Shown: positions 35,247 through 43,940 of the stretch, piece by piece
How positions within the stretch are numbered: position 1 is the stretch's first letter
Layout: each line of letters opens with the position of its first letter
Origin: Candidatus Caccoplasma merdipullorum
GTDB taxonomy: Bacteria > Bacteroidota > Bacteroidia > Bacteroidales > G3-4614
Assembly (NCBI GenBank): GCA_017694415.1
Contig: JADIMW010000078.1
Location: 1-54,178 of the forward strand
Reading direction: 5' to 3'
DNA length: 54,178 nucleotides
Translations under genes and position numbers: made by a program
The notes under the pieces: generated by a model
Told to the model about the DNA's origin: nothing
Database searches by the model: none
The model's input: only the letters and a program-made list of their open reading frames with translations

Positions 35247-35857
35247 AGATAATAGCAGTAGGGTGGAACTATCAGGCACACAATAAAGAACTCGATAATC
35301 CGTTATTACCCAAAGAACCGACGATATTTCTCAAGCCCGATTCAGCTTTGCTCAAGGACGGCAAGCCCTTTTTCCTCCCCGATTTCTCCTCGCGTATCGA
35401 GTACGAAGCCGAGCTGGTGGTAAGGATAAGCCGACTTGGAAAAAATATCGCAACCCGTTTTGCCTCGCGCTATTACGATGCGGTAACGGTAGGCATCGAC
35501 TTTACGGCACGCGACATACAGCAAAAGATGCGCAGCGAAGGCGGGCCTTGGGACATAAGCAAAGGATTCGATTCATCGGCAGTAATAGGCGAGTTCATTC
35601 CGATAGCGGAATCGGGGCTTCCCGGAGCGACGGAGTTCGCTCTTTCGATAAACGGAAACGAAGTACAGCGGGGAATAACCTCCGACATGATTTTCGGCAT
35701 AGACGAAATAATCTCGTACGTAAGCCGTTTCTATACGATAAAGACCGGCGACCTCATCTATACCGGAACGCCGTATGGAGTAGGCCCCGTAAAAATAGGC
35801 GACCACCTCGAAGGGTATATAGGCACGCGCAAGCTGCTCGATTTTTACGTTCGATAA
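35243..35857 (+). CDS. Fumarylacetoacetate hydrolase (FAH)-family protein
   Basis: A 204-residue cytosolic metal-dependent enzyme of the FAH superfamily, whose bacterial members hydrolyse or decarboxylate 2-oxo acids (acylpyruvase or oxaloacetate decarboxylase activities). Seen: KIIAVGWNYQAHNKEL, IEYEAELVVRISR with the metal-binding E-x-E, GIDFTARDIQ with the Asp, KGFDSSAVIGEFIP, and GDLIYTGTPYGVGPVKIGD. The start at 35243 overlaps the rex stop by 4 bases; the track start at 35123 lies within rex and is rejected. Its coupling to rex hints at central-carbon metabolism (inference). Confidence 0.88.
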   Translation: MKIIAVGWNYQAHNKELDNPLLPKEPTIFLKPDSALLKDGKPFFLPDFSSRIEYEAELVVRISRLGKNIATRFASRYYDAVTVGIDFTARDIQQKMRSEGGPWDISKGFDSSAVIGEFIPIAESGLPGATEFALSINGNEVQRGITSDMIFGIDEIISYVSRFYTIKTGDLIYTGTPYGVGPVKIGDHLEGYIGTRKLLDFYVR

Positions 35858-35922
35858 TCCGTGATTGCAAACGTCAAGTGCGGCGGCAGTCGGTTCAGAA
35901 AGAGAAAAAACAGTTTCTCGCG

Positions 35923-38900
35923 ATGCAGATTATGAAAAGACAATTGAACCGCATATACGCCATGTTGGCCGCGATGCTTATCACCGTGGAGAGTTTCGCA
36001 TTGCCCGCATCCGACTATACCGGCAAGTCGGTACTCGCCGAAGGACGGTGGGTAAAAATAAGCGTCGTAACAAGCGGAATCTACCAAATAACCCATTCCG
36101 AACTGCAATCGTGGGGATTCAATCCGTCAAAAGTAAAAATATACGGATACGGCGGAGCAATGCTCTCCGAGAAATTCAGCGACCCATATATCGACGACCT
36201 GCCCCAAATACCCGTACTGCGGACAGGCGACCGCATCCTCTTTTACGCACAAGGGACGGTTTTGTGGGAGAATAGCGGCAACGGTTTCACACACACCCAG
36301 AACTGTTACGCCACGGCAGGGTACTATTTCATAACCGAAAACGACGAACCCGTTGCCACAATTCAGCAAAAAGACGACAACGCCGCACGGCAGGCCACGA
36401 CGACAACACTATTCGACGATTACGCCCTATACGAAAACGAACTCTACAATATAGGGAACATGGGGCGCAATCTGTACGGCGAAGACTTCGTCTATACCAC
36501 CACGCGCGACTTTACGTTCGACATACCCGGAATATCGGGCGACGTAACCATGCAGGTCGATTTCGTCGCAAAACTCGCCACCTCCGCAAAACTGACGATA
36601 AAACACAACGGAACCGACCTTACCGCCGGCGATGCCAACAATATATCGGCATTCGGAAGCAGCGACGACTGGTATTATACGGCAGGCAAACTGACAACAA
36701 TAAAAAAGACGTTCACCCCCGACCCGTCCGCTCCCGACGTAATAACCCTGCAACTTAAGGCCACATCCTCCGTAACGGCGCGACTCGATTATATAAAGCT
36801 GCAGATGAAACGCGAACTGAAACTGTACGGAGGAGCGGTGAAGTTCCGTTCGCTGAACGCGTCGAACAGCTACATCCGTTACAACATAGACGTAACAGGT
36901 TACAATAACGTCCATGTATGGGATGTAAGCGAGCATCATTCGCCCGTGGAGATAAACGCGGCACGCGAAGGAAACACCCTGTCGTTCACCCCGCAGACGC
37001 TTGGCGTACACGAATACGCGGCGTTCGACGAAAACGTACAATATCCGTCGCCCGCCTATATAGGCGAAGTAGCCAACCAGAACCTGCACGGACTGGAGCG
37101 TGCCGACCTCGTTATAATATGCCCGTCGCAGTTCTATTCACAAGCCAAAAGGCTGGCCGAGTTCCACCTCGAGCACGACAACATCTCCTCCATTATAGTA
37201 AGCCCGGAACTGATATATAACGAGTTCTCGTCCGGCAAACCCGATGCCACGGCCTACCGCCGGTTTATGAAAATGTTCTACGACCGTGCCGAATCGGCAG
37301 GCGACGCAACCCTCTACCCCCGTTACCTCCTGCTCTTCGGCGACGGCTCGTGCGACAACCGCCACATAACCGAACAGTGGAAAGGGTACAACTATCCGTT
37401 CCTCCTTACATTCCAGTCGAAAGAGAGTCTCGACGAAAGGTCGGGATACGTAACCGACGACTACTTCGCCTTCCTTAAAGATTCCGACGGAACAAACCTC
37501 CTTTCCGACAAACCCGTAATAGGCGTGGGACGCTTCCCGGTACGCACCGTTACGGAAGCTACGGTGGCCGTCGATAAACTGATAAATTACAGTACAAGCA
37601 GCGACTACGGAATATGGAAAAACGACATCTGTCTGGTAGCCGACGACGGGAACGCCTCCGAACACATGAAACAGTGCGATGACCTCGCCGATATAATAAA
37701 CACGGGACACCCCGAGTTCCTCCCCTCAAAAATCTATATCGACGCCTATACAAAACAAGGAGCATCGAGCGGAGGCACATACCCCGAAGCCAAAGAAGAC
37801 ATGCTCAGGCAGCTCGACAACGGAGTACTCATACTCAACTACGTAGGGCACGGTTCGGCCAACGGGTGGACGGACGAAAAAATGCTGACGATGCAGGACA
37901 TAAAAAAAATGTACCTGAAGCGGTTGCCGTTGTTCATAACCGCCACGTGCGACTTCAGCCGTTTCGACGCCCTCACCAATTCCGGCGGCGAAGAACTCTT
38001 CCTCAACAGCAAGGGGGGCGGCATAGCACTTATCTCCACATCGCGTGTAGTCTATATAAGCAAGAACGGCACATACAACAAAATGCTGATAACGCACATA
38101 TTCGACAGGGACGAAAACGGCGAACGCTACCGTTTGGGCGATGCCATGCGTCTGTCGAAAAGCGCCGTAACCGATTATTACGGCAGCGACATGAACAAGC
38201 TGAACTTCATACTGCTGGGCGACCCGGCCCTTCAACTCGCTTTCCCCGGCTATAAAATAAAGGTAACCGAGATAAACGGCAAGGCCGTAACAGGCAATCC
38301 CGAAGATATAGAGATGCAGGCCCGCGCCGAGATAACCGTAAAAGGAATAATCCTCGATGAAGAAGGGAACAAGGACGAAACCTTCAACGGAACAATCGAA
38401 CAACGTTTGTACGATTCCGAAACAGAGATAACCACACACGGCAACGGCGACGCAGGAGAACCCTATACCTTCAAGCGGAGAACCAACAAACTCTATTCCG
38501 GAAGCGACAAGGTAGAAAACGGAGAGTTCACATTCACGTTCAAGATGCCCAAAGAACTGAACTATACCGACGAACCCGGCCTGCTCAACATGTACGCATA
38601 CGATACGAGCCGAGGCATAGAAGCGCACGGGACATCGCAGGACTTCATAGTAAACGGCATGGATACCGAAGCCGAAGCCGATACCGAAGGGCCGACGATA
38701 GAATCCTTCTACCTCAACACCTCGGCGTTCAGCTACGGAGTCACTATAAACGAAACCCCGGTATTTTTTGCGCAGGTATATGACAAATCCGGAATAAACG
38801 TATCGGGCATAGGGCTCGGACACGACATGACGATTAAAATCGACAACTCCTCCAGCATGGAGTACGTCGTAAACGACTATTTCTCATCCTCCCCCGGCGA

Positions 38901-39348
38901 TTTCGGACGCGGAACAGTCCAGTACCAGCTCCCCGCACTCTCCGCCGGCGAACACACCCTTACGTTCAAAGTCTGGGATACCGAAGGGAACTCATCCGAA
39001 AAAAGCACCATGTTCAAAGTCGATACAGGACAAGAGCCCGATATAATAATGCTCTATACCGACAAGAACCCGGTAAAGGAACAAGCCAACTTCTATATAC
39101 GGCACGACAGACCCGATATGATAATGGACGTAAAGATAACCGTTTACGACCTTACCGGAACACAACTGTGGAGTACGCAGGCAGAGAGCGTCTCCGACAA
39201 ATGGACAACCGAACCTGTAACGTGGAATCTTACCGACGCATCCGGCAAACGCGTTCCGCCGGGCATATACATATACAAGGCCGAGGCCAACACCGAAGGA
39301 AGCCGCATCTCATCCGAGTCCAAAAAAATCGTCGTGCTGGCACAATAA
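35923..39348 (+). CDS. porU: Type IX secretion sortase PorU (C25 family)
   Basis: A 1141-residue outer membrane-associated gingipain-like cysteine protease that cleaves type IX sorting domains and attaches cargo to lipopolysaccharide. A signal peptide ends near residue 28 (TVESFALPASD). The C25 core has LLFGDGSCDNR, catalytic His in ILNYVGHGSANGW (near residue 643) and catalytic Cys in PLFITATCDFSRFDAL (near residue 675), followed by NSGGEELFLNSKGGGIALIS. The C-terminus resembles a type IX tail (VYDLTGTQLW, PPGIYIYKAEA). Length is close to the Porphyromonas protein, and porV follows directly, the same pairing as in that genus. ATG at 35923 or 35932 may start it. Confidence 0.93.
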   Translation: MQIMKRQLNRIYAMLAAMLITVESFALPASDYTGKSVLAEGRWVKISVVTSGIYQITHSELQSWGFNPSKVKIYGYGGAMLSEKFSDPYIDDLPQIPVLRTGDRILFYAQGTVLWENSGNGFTHTQNCYATAGYYFITENDEPVATIQQKDDNAARQATTTTLFDDYALYENELYNIGNMGRNLYGEDFVYTTTRDFTFDIPGISGDVTMQVDFVAKLATSAKLTIKHNGTDLTAGDANNISAFGSSDDWYYTAGKLTTIKKTFTPDPSAPDVITLQLKATSSVTARLDYIKLQMKRELKLYGGAVKFRSLNASNSYIRYNIDVTGYNNVHVWDVSEHHSPVEINAAREGNTLSFTPQTLGVHEYAAFDENVQYPSPAYIGEVANQNLHGLERADLVIICPSQFYSQAKRLAEFHLEHDNISSIIVSPELIYNEFSSGKPDATAYRRFMKMFYDRAESAGDATLYPRYLLLFGDGSCDNRHITEQWKGYNYPFLLTFQSKESLDERSGYVTDDYFAFLKDSDGTNLLSDKPVIGVGRFPVRTVTEATVAVDKLINYSTSSDYGIWKNDICLVADDGNASEHMKQCDDLADIINTGHPEFLPSKIYIDAYTKQGASSGGTYPEAKEDMLRQLDNGVLILNYVGHGSANGWTDEKMLTMQDIKKMYLKRLPLFITATCDFSRFDALTNSGGEELFLNSKGGGIALISTSRVVYISKNGTYNKMLITHIFDRDENGERYRLGDAMRLSKSAVTDYYGSDMNKLNFILLGDPALQLAFPGYKIKVTEINGKAVTGNPEDIEMQARAEITVKGIILDEEGNKDETFNGTIEQRLYDSETEITTHGNGDAGEPYTFKRRTNKLYSGSDKVENGEFTFTFKMPKELNYTDEPGLLNMYAYDTSRGIEAHGTSQDFIVNGMDTEAEADTEGPTIESFYLNTSAFSYGVTINETPVFFAQVYDKSGINVSGIGLGHDMTIKIDNSSSMEYVVNDYFSSSPGDFGRGTVQYQLPALSAGEHTLTFKVWDTEGNSSEKSTMFKVDTGQEPDIIMLYTDKNPVKEQANFYIRHDRPDMIMDVKITVYDLTGTQLWSTQAESVSDKWTTEPVTWNLTDASGKRVPPGIYIYKAEANTEGSRISSESKKIVVLAQ

Positions 39349-39406
39349 AAAGCCGTATAAGCAGTTTTAAATAATACATGTACATACGCATACGAAAAGG
39401 AAAAAG

Positions 39407-40627
39407 ATGAAAAATCTGCAAATAATAACCATAACGCTATTATTGCTCACAAGCGGAAAAATCTCCGCGCAGAACGAAGTAAAAGACCAGTTCAACCCCA
39501 TAACGACCGGAGTAACATCGCTCGGAATAGCTCCCGACGCACGAGGCGGCGGTATGGGCGATTTAGGTGTCGCGACCGACCCCGACGTCAATTCGCAATA
39601 TTGGAATCCCGCCAAATACGCCTTTGCCGAAAGCAAGGGAGGGCTCGGAATCTCCTATACACCGTGGTTGCGTAAACTTGTAAACGACATAAACCTCGCG
39701 TATGTGGCCGGATACTGGAAATTCGGGCGCGACGGCAATGACCCGCAGGCACTCAGCGCAACCCTGCGCTACTTCTCGTTAGGTTCGATACAGACAACCG
39801 ACGAAGGAGGAAACATCCTCAGTTCGGTAAACCCCTACGAACTGGCGTTCGACCTCGGATACTCACGCCGCCTCTCCCGTTCCTTTTCAATGGCGGTGGT
39901 ATTCCGCTTCATCTATTCCGATTTGGGATACTCCTCCGACGGAGCCTCCGACGTAAAAGGCGCTCCCGCATTCGCCGCCGACATAGCAGGGTATCAGACA
40001 CTGTATCCCATAATAGGCCGAAGCGAATGCCAATGGTCGTGGGGATTCAACATCTCCAACATCGGAACCAAGGTGTCGTATGACGGCGGAACCAACAGCG
40101 CGTTCCTCCCCGCCAACCTGCGACTGGGAACATCATTCAAGTTCCCCGTGGCCGACTACCATACCATAGCAATAAACCTCGACCTCAACAAACTTCTTGT
40201 ACCCGCCGCACCCCGCCAGTCCGACTATCTCGATGCCGAAGGAAATTACGATACGCAAGCGTACGAAGCCGCCAAAGAGGATTACAACAACATGTCGTCC
40301 ATAACCGGAATCTTCAAGTCGTTCTCCGACGCCCCCGGCGGATTCAAAGAAGAGATGCGCGAAATACAGGTATCGGCCGGGTTGGAATATTCGTTCAACC
40401 GCCAGTTCTTCGCCCGTATGGGGTACTACTACGAAAACAAGTACAAAGGCAACCGTCAGTATCTGACGTTCGGAGCAGGATTCTCCCTCAACGTCTTCAG
40501 TCTCGATGCCGCATACGTACTTGCAACAGCACAGAGCAGTCCGCTCGACCAGACGCTCCGCTTCTCGCTCGCCTTCGACATGGCAGGACTTAAAGACATG
40601 ATAGGGCACAAACGCGGGCGCAGATAA
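39407..40627 (+). CDS. porV: Type IX secretion outer membrane protein PorV (LptO)
   Basis: A 406-residue 14-strand-type FadL-like barrel that collects cargo from the SprA translocon and presents it to PorU. After a signal peptide (ITLLLLTSGKISAQ) come the PorV hallmarks: ITTGVTSLGIAPDARGGGMGDLGVATDPDVNSQYWNPAKYAF, SYTPWLRKLVNDINLAYV, and a final SLAFDMAGL strand before a basic tail. It lies 58 bases after porU, so the two are cotranscribed. Confidence 0.94.
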   Translation: MKNLQIITITLLLLTSGKISAQNEVKDQFNPITTGVTSLGIAPDARGGGMGDLGVATDPDVNSQYWNPAKYAFAESKGGLGISYTPWLRKLVNDINLAYVAGYWKFGRDGNDPQALSATLRYFSLGSIQTTDEGGNILSSVNPYELAFDLGYSRRLSRSFSMAVVFRFIYSDLGYSSDGASDVKGAPAFAADIAGYQTLYPIIGRSECQWSWGFNISNIGTKVSYDGGTNSAFLPANLRLGTSFKFPVADYHTIAINLDLNKLLVPAAPRQSDYLDAEGNYDTQAYEAAKEDYNNMSSITGIFKSFSDAPGGFKEEMREIQVSAGLEYSFNRQFFARMGYYYENKYKGNRQYLTFGAGFSLNVFSLDAAYVLATAQSSPLDQTLRFSLAFDMAGLKDMIGHKRGRR

Positions 40628-40738
40628 ATCTCAGGCATGCGGCAAACCGAATAAAAGGCGCGTGTTGGAAAACAAAAAACTCCTTTAAAACGGTGGTAGA
40701 ATATGCCAGATAAACAAAACGTATAATTCGCACGTCAG

Positions 40739-41218
40739 ATGAAAACCAGAATAGGATTCGGATACGATGTACACCAGCTTGTCGCTGACAGAGAATTATG
40801 GCTCTGCGGAGTAAAGTTGCAGCACGAAAAAGGGTTGTTGGGGCATTCCGATGCCGACGTAGCCCTGCATGCCCTGTGCGACGCGCTGCTCGGAGCAGCA
40901 GCATTGGGCGATATAGGGAAACATTTCCCGCCGTCCGACAACCGATACAAGGGAATAGACAGCAAAATACTGCTCGCACGCTGCGTGGCAATGATACGCG
41001 AGAGCGGATATGAAATAGGGAACGTAGATATGACCATTTGCGCCGAACGCCCCAAGATAAACCCGCACATAGCCGAGATGAGGGAATGTGTGGCGCGAGT
41101 AATGCAGATACCGCAGGAAGACGTATCGATAAAAGCCACCACAACCGAAAAACTCGGATTTACAGGCCGCGAAGAAGGAATCTCCGCCTACGCCGTGGCT
41201 CTGATAGAAAGACGGTAA
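40739..41218 (+). CDS. ispF: 2-C-methyl-D-erythritol 2,4-cyclodiphosphate synthase
   Basis: A 159-residue trimeric enzyme of the MEP isoprenoid pathway. The metal site D-x-H is in RIGFGYDVHQL and the third ligand in GHSDADVALHALCDALLGA, followed by GDIGKHFPPSD, ICAERPKINPHI and the closing KATTTEKLGFTGREEGISAYAVAL. Length is standard. It follows porV by 111 bases on the same strand; whether it belongs to that transcript or has its own promoter (a poor TATAATTCG lies at 40721-40729) is not clear. Confidence 0.96.
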   Translation: MKTRIGFGYDVHQLVADRELWLCGVKLQHEKGLLGHSDADVALHALCDALLGAAALGDIGKHFPPSDNRYKGIDSKILLARCVAMIRESGYEIGNVDMTICAERPKINPHIAEMRECVARVMQIPQEDVSIKATTTEKLGFTGREEGISAYAVALIERR

Positions 41219-41361
41219 ACAATCCTCCAAAGTCAGAAAGAACGGGTTTGAAGAAATTATAATACCGATAAGCAACGCACAACTATTTGCTTAATGGCAA
41301 ACGTGTTTTGTCTTCTCCGCTGTATAGCAGCCTACGATAAAAACAATAAAAAACAGGAACA

Positions 41362-41410
41362 ACAAAAAAACAACCGTACCTATTATATGTTTTAGGTACG
41401 GTTGTTTTGC
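41362..41410. terminator. Bidirectional intrinsic terminator
   Basis: CAACCGTACCTA pairs perfectly with TAGGTACGGTTG around a 10-base loop, with TTTT on the plus side and a T7 run on the minus side. It serves the convergent ispF and hit genes. Nothing else was recognised in 41219-41577. Confidence 0.85.
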
Positions 41411-41577
41411 ATATCTGTACTGTAAGATGCAGGACGTTTTTGTTATGTCGGTATGCCCGAATATCCGGTTACTGTTGCGACAGCGGTCTGCCTGTTCCCT
41501 TTATCGGTGAGTTCCGTTCGTCATACCGCGGCCTTTGCCGGCGTTGTTCCTGCATAGAGCTTTTACCTGCCTGAAGT

Positions 41578-41973
41578 TTATGCGAACTCGGCGGCGATTG
41601 CGGCGGCAATCTGTTTCATCTCCGCATCCTGCAATTTAAGTTTCTCTTTGGCGAAGTTCATATCCTGTTCGCTGTTCATCGGAACAAGGTGGATATGTGT
41701 ATGAGGAACTTCCATGCCGAGCACTGCAACGCCTATTCTTTTGCACGGTACGGCTTTTTCCAGAGCTGCTGCAACTCGTTTGGCGAACAGCATATATTCG
41801 GCATACTCTTCGTCGTCGAGGGCGAACAGATAGTCTCCCTCATGCTTCGGAATCACCAAAGTATGCCCTTTGGCCAAAGGAGCAATATCGAGGAATGCGA
41901 AAAACCTGTCGTTTTCCGCCACTTTGTAACACGGTATCTCGCCGTTTACTATTCTTGTAAAAATTGTAGGCAT
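41578..41973 (-). CDS. HIT-family hydrolase
   Basis: A 131-residue histidine-triad protein (Hint/Ap4A hydrolase-like). The family motif H-x-H-x-H is VPHTHIHLVPM, with the N-terminal FTRIVNGEIPCYKVAENDRFFAFLDI and GHTLVIPKHEGDYLF in place. It hydrolyses nucleoside phosphoramidates or dinucleoside polyphosphates; the physiological substrate is not fixed. Its start lies 3 bases after the greA stop, so the two form an operon. Confidence 0.92.
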   Translation of the reverse strand: MPTIFTRIVNGEIPCYKVAENDRFFAFLDIAPLAKGHTLVIPKHEGDYLFALDDEEYAEYMLFAKRVAAALEKAVPCKRIGVAVLGMEVPHTHIHLVPMNSEQDMNFAKEKLKLQDAEMKQIAAAIAAEFA

Positions 41974-41976
41974 GGC

Positions 41977-42447
41977 TTATATCATTATATCTACGATTTC
42001 GAACTTGACAAGTCCCGACGGAACTTTTATCTCCACGATGTCGCCCACTTTCTTGCCGAGCAACCCTTTTGCTATGGGGGTGGTTACCGATATTTTGTGT
42101 TCGGCCAGATTGGCTTCGCTTTCGGTAACGAGCATATACTCCATTACTGCGCCGTTGGAGCAGTTTTTTATTTTCACCCTGTTCAGCATCTGTACCGTAT
42201 GGGTGTTCAGGTTGGCATCATTTATAATGCGTGCATTTGCAACCTGAGCCTTTAGCTGGGCGATTTTCATTTCCAGAAGACCCTGAGCCTCTTTGGCCGC
42301 ATCGTATTCGGCATTTTCCGACAGGTCTCCCTTATCGCGCGCCTCTGCAATCTGACGCGAAATTTCGGGGCGTTTTACACTCTCAAGATAGTTGATCTCG
42401 TCCATCATTTTATGATAACCCTCATCGGTCATATAAACAACAGCCAT
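41977..42447 (-). CDS. greA: Transcription elongation factor GreA
   Basis: A 156-residue factor that stimulates transcript cleavage by backtracked RNA polymerase. The N-terminal coiled coil (YHKMMDEINYLESVKRPEISRQIAEARDKGDLSENAEYDAAKEAQ) carries the acidic tip residues D and E in GDLSENAEYD. The C-terminal globular domain contains MLVTESEANLAEHKISVTTPIAKGLLGKKVGDIVEIKVPSG. AAGGAGAG-like sequence precedes the ATG, one of the few clear ribosome sites here. A terminator-like hairpin lies in its leader. Confidence 0.95.
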   Translation of the reverse strand: MAVVYMTDEGYHKMMDEINYLESVKRPEISRQIAEARDKGDLSENAEYDAAKEAQGLLEMKIAQLKAQVANARIINDANLNTHTVQMLNRVKIKNCSNGAVMEYMLVTESEANLAEHKISVTTPIAKGLLGKKVGDIVEIKVPSGLVKFEIVDIMI

Positions 42448-42479
42448 AATAATCTCTCCTTTTTTGTTCTTTTTTTAAT

Positions 42480-42521
42480 ATAAAAAAGAATTCCCGCACC
42501 GGATGTTCAGGTGCTGGAACC
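42480..42521 (-). terminator. Terminator-like hairpin in the greA leader
   Basis: On the minus strand GGTTCCAGCACC pairs with GGTGCGGGAATT (one A/G mismatch; the outermost pairs are G-U wobbles) across a 9-base loop, followed by CTTTTTTA. It lies between the greA promoter and the ATG, about 35 bases before the latter, so it could act as an attenuator or create a short leader RNA. Confidence 0.65.
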
Positions 42522-42628
42522 CTTTCTTATTTATAATTAATATAATTATTATCCGTCTAAAGCGTCAAATCGTTAGGTATCAACTGTTTTGTTCCGATAC
42601 CGCCGAGTTTGCCGTAATCGAACTATTG

Positions 42629-42660
42629 CAAAGATACGTATATAATTTGTCAAAAACAAA
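42629..42660 (-). promoter_or_regulatory. greA promoter
   Basis: On the minus strand TTTG (42657-42660), a 20-base spacer and TATCTTTG (42629-42636), an exact match in both boxes. It predicts a leader of about 175 bases. Confidence 0.8.
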
Positions 42661-42732
42661 TCTTTGCCGTTTTTTTTACAACAGTGTTATTATTTTATAA
42701 TCAACCGCTTAAAACATATATCCGTGCGGCGG

Positions 42733-43800
42733 CTATTTTATGACCAGTTGTTTGGTTACAGGGTCGTCGCCCGTGGGGAGCATCTTGTAAAGAATGGCGT
42801 TTTCCTGCCATATAATGGCATGTGCTCCGCCCCAGTCGTGAGTTTCGCCGGTTGAATATATCAATCCGTCATATTCCGTAATGGAGGTTACGTTCGACCG
42901 GTCTGCTCCGCCGTCCAGTTCGTAGTACGTGTTCCCGTCTTTCCATATTTTTGCAATCAGTTCGCCGTCCTCGTTGGTCTCCTGTCCGCCGACGAATACG
43001 TTACCCGGTCGGTTTACATATATTGCACCGGCATTGCAGTTCGCTCCGTCTGCTCCCGTTATTCTGTATTGTTCAATATTGTTTTTCCATACTATTACGG
43101 TATTTACAGGAGGATATTCCGAGAATTCCCCAACGGTATAAATGTCGCCGTTAATGTAAAAAGCGTCTTTAGCGTATGTATCTATACCGTCAGCCGAAGG
43201 CAGTGTATAAAGTTTGCTGCCGTTCTTGTATATGGCGGGTTTGGATTTTCCCGAAGAATACTCATTGGCAACCATATAAATTTCGTTTTCGTTTACGGGA
43301 AGAACCTTTACGCCGTTGCTGCTCTCCTGTGCGGTGAAATATTTTTCGCTTCCTTTCCATACGCAGGCCGACGGTTGCATGGGAGCGGTTTCATCATACC
43401 CGCAACTGTAAACCACGTCGCCGAGCAGGGCCATGCTGTTCAAACCGCACATCGAACCGCTTTTCTCCAATGTTAAGAGACGCTCGCCGTTTTTATATAC
43501 ATAAGAATTTGCATCATTCGATACCACCCCGGCATATAACGAGTTGTCGCCACCTATCGCAACTGCGTTGCAAATACCGCCGAATCCGTCGTTGCCCTGA
43601 TTCTTTGCAGTTCCGTTCACCCATACAACAGGTTGTGCCGTACCGCCGGAGTTTTCGCTGCCGGCAACGTAAAACGTTCTTGCCAAAGCAGGATTTTTAC
43701 CGCTTTTATCATCGTCATTATTATTGCATGACGAAAAAGCAAACACTATTCCCGCCATAATCGACAATGCCGGAATAAAACTGAAGATAAAACGTCTCAT
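42733..43800 (-). CDS. Lipoprotein with seven propeller-like repeats
   Basis: A 355-residue protein with a signal peptide ending in FSSC (Cys25) followed by NNNDDD, a strong surface-export type signal. Seven repeats end in a W/Y-K-(N/D)-G-like strand pair: PVVWVNGTAKNQ, SYVYKNGERLLTL, ACVWKGSEKYFTA, PAIYKNGSKLYTL, VIVWKNNIEQYRI, AKIWKDGNTYYEL and AIIWQENAILYKM. Between them lie YVAG/YTVGEF/FVGGQE/YSTGET strands. This spacing, about 45-50 residues, predicts a seven-bladed beta-propeller. Binding target unknown; such proteins usually bind glycans or other surface ligands. It has its own promoter and no operon partner. Confidence 0.75.
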   Translation of the reverse strand: MRRFIFSFIPALSIMAGIVFAFSSCNNNDDDKSGKNPALARTFYVAGSENSGGTAQPVVWVNGTAKNQGNDGFGGICNAVAIGGDNSLYAGVVSNDANSYVYKNGERLLTLEKSGSMCGLNSMALLGDVVYSCGYDETAPMQPSACVWKGSEKYFTAQESSNGVKVLPVNENEIYMVANEYSSGKSKPAIYKNGSKLYTLPSADGIDTYAKDAFYINGDIYTVGEFSEYPPVNTVIVWKNNIEQYRITGADGANCNAGAIYVNRPGNVFVGGQETNEDGELIAKIWKDGNTYYELDGGADRSNVTSITEYDGLIYSTGETHDWGGAHAIIWQENAILYKMLPTGDDPVTKQLVIK

Positions 43801-43905
43801 AGAAAAAATGTAAACATTAAAACAATATTCCTCTTATACATGTATATCTCCGCAACGTGCGTAATTATATAATCATTAAATGATTCCGTATTGGAGATAT
43901 AAAGC

Positions 43906-43937
43906 CAAAGATAATCAAATCTTTGAAAAATCCCAAA
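43906..43937 (-). promoter_or_regulatory. Promoter of the propeller lipoprotein gene
   Basis: On the minus strand TTTG (43934-43937), a 20-base spacer and TATCTTTG (43906-43913), exact in both boxes. It begins only 3 bases after the stop codon of the upstream glycosyltransferase gene. Predicted leader about 100 bases. Confidence 0.8.
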
Positions 43938-43940
43938 AGC

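Noticed and set aside
35548-35922. N-terminal extension of the porU ORF
   Set aside because: It runs through the FAH gene in another frame; the signal peptide begins at 35923/35932.
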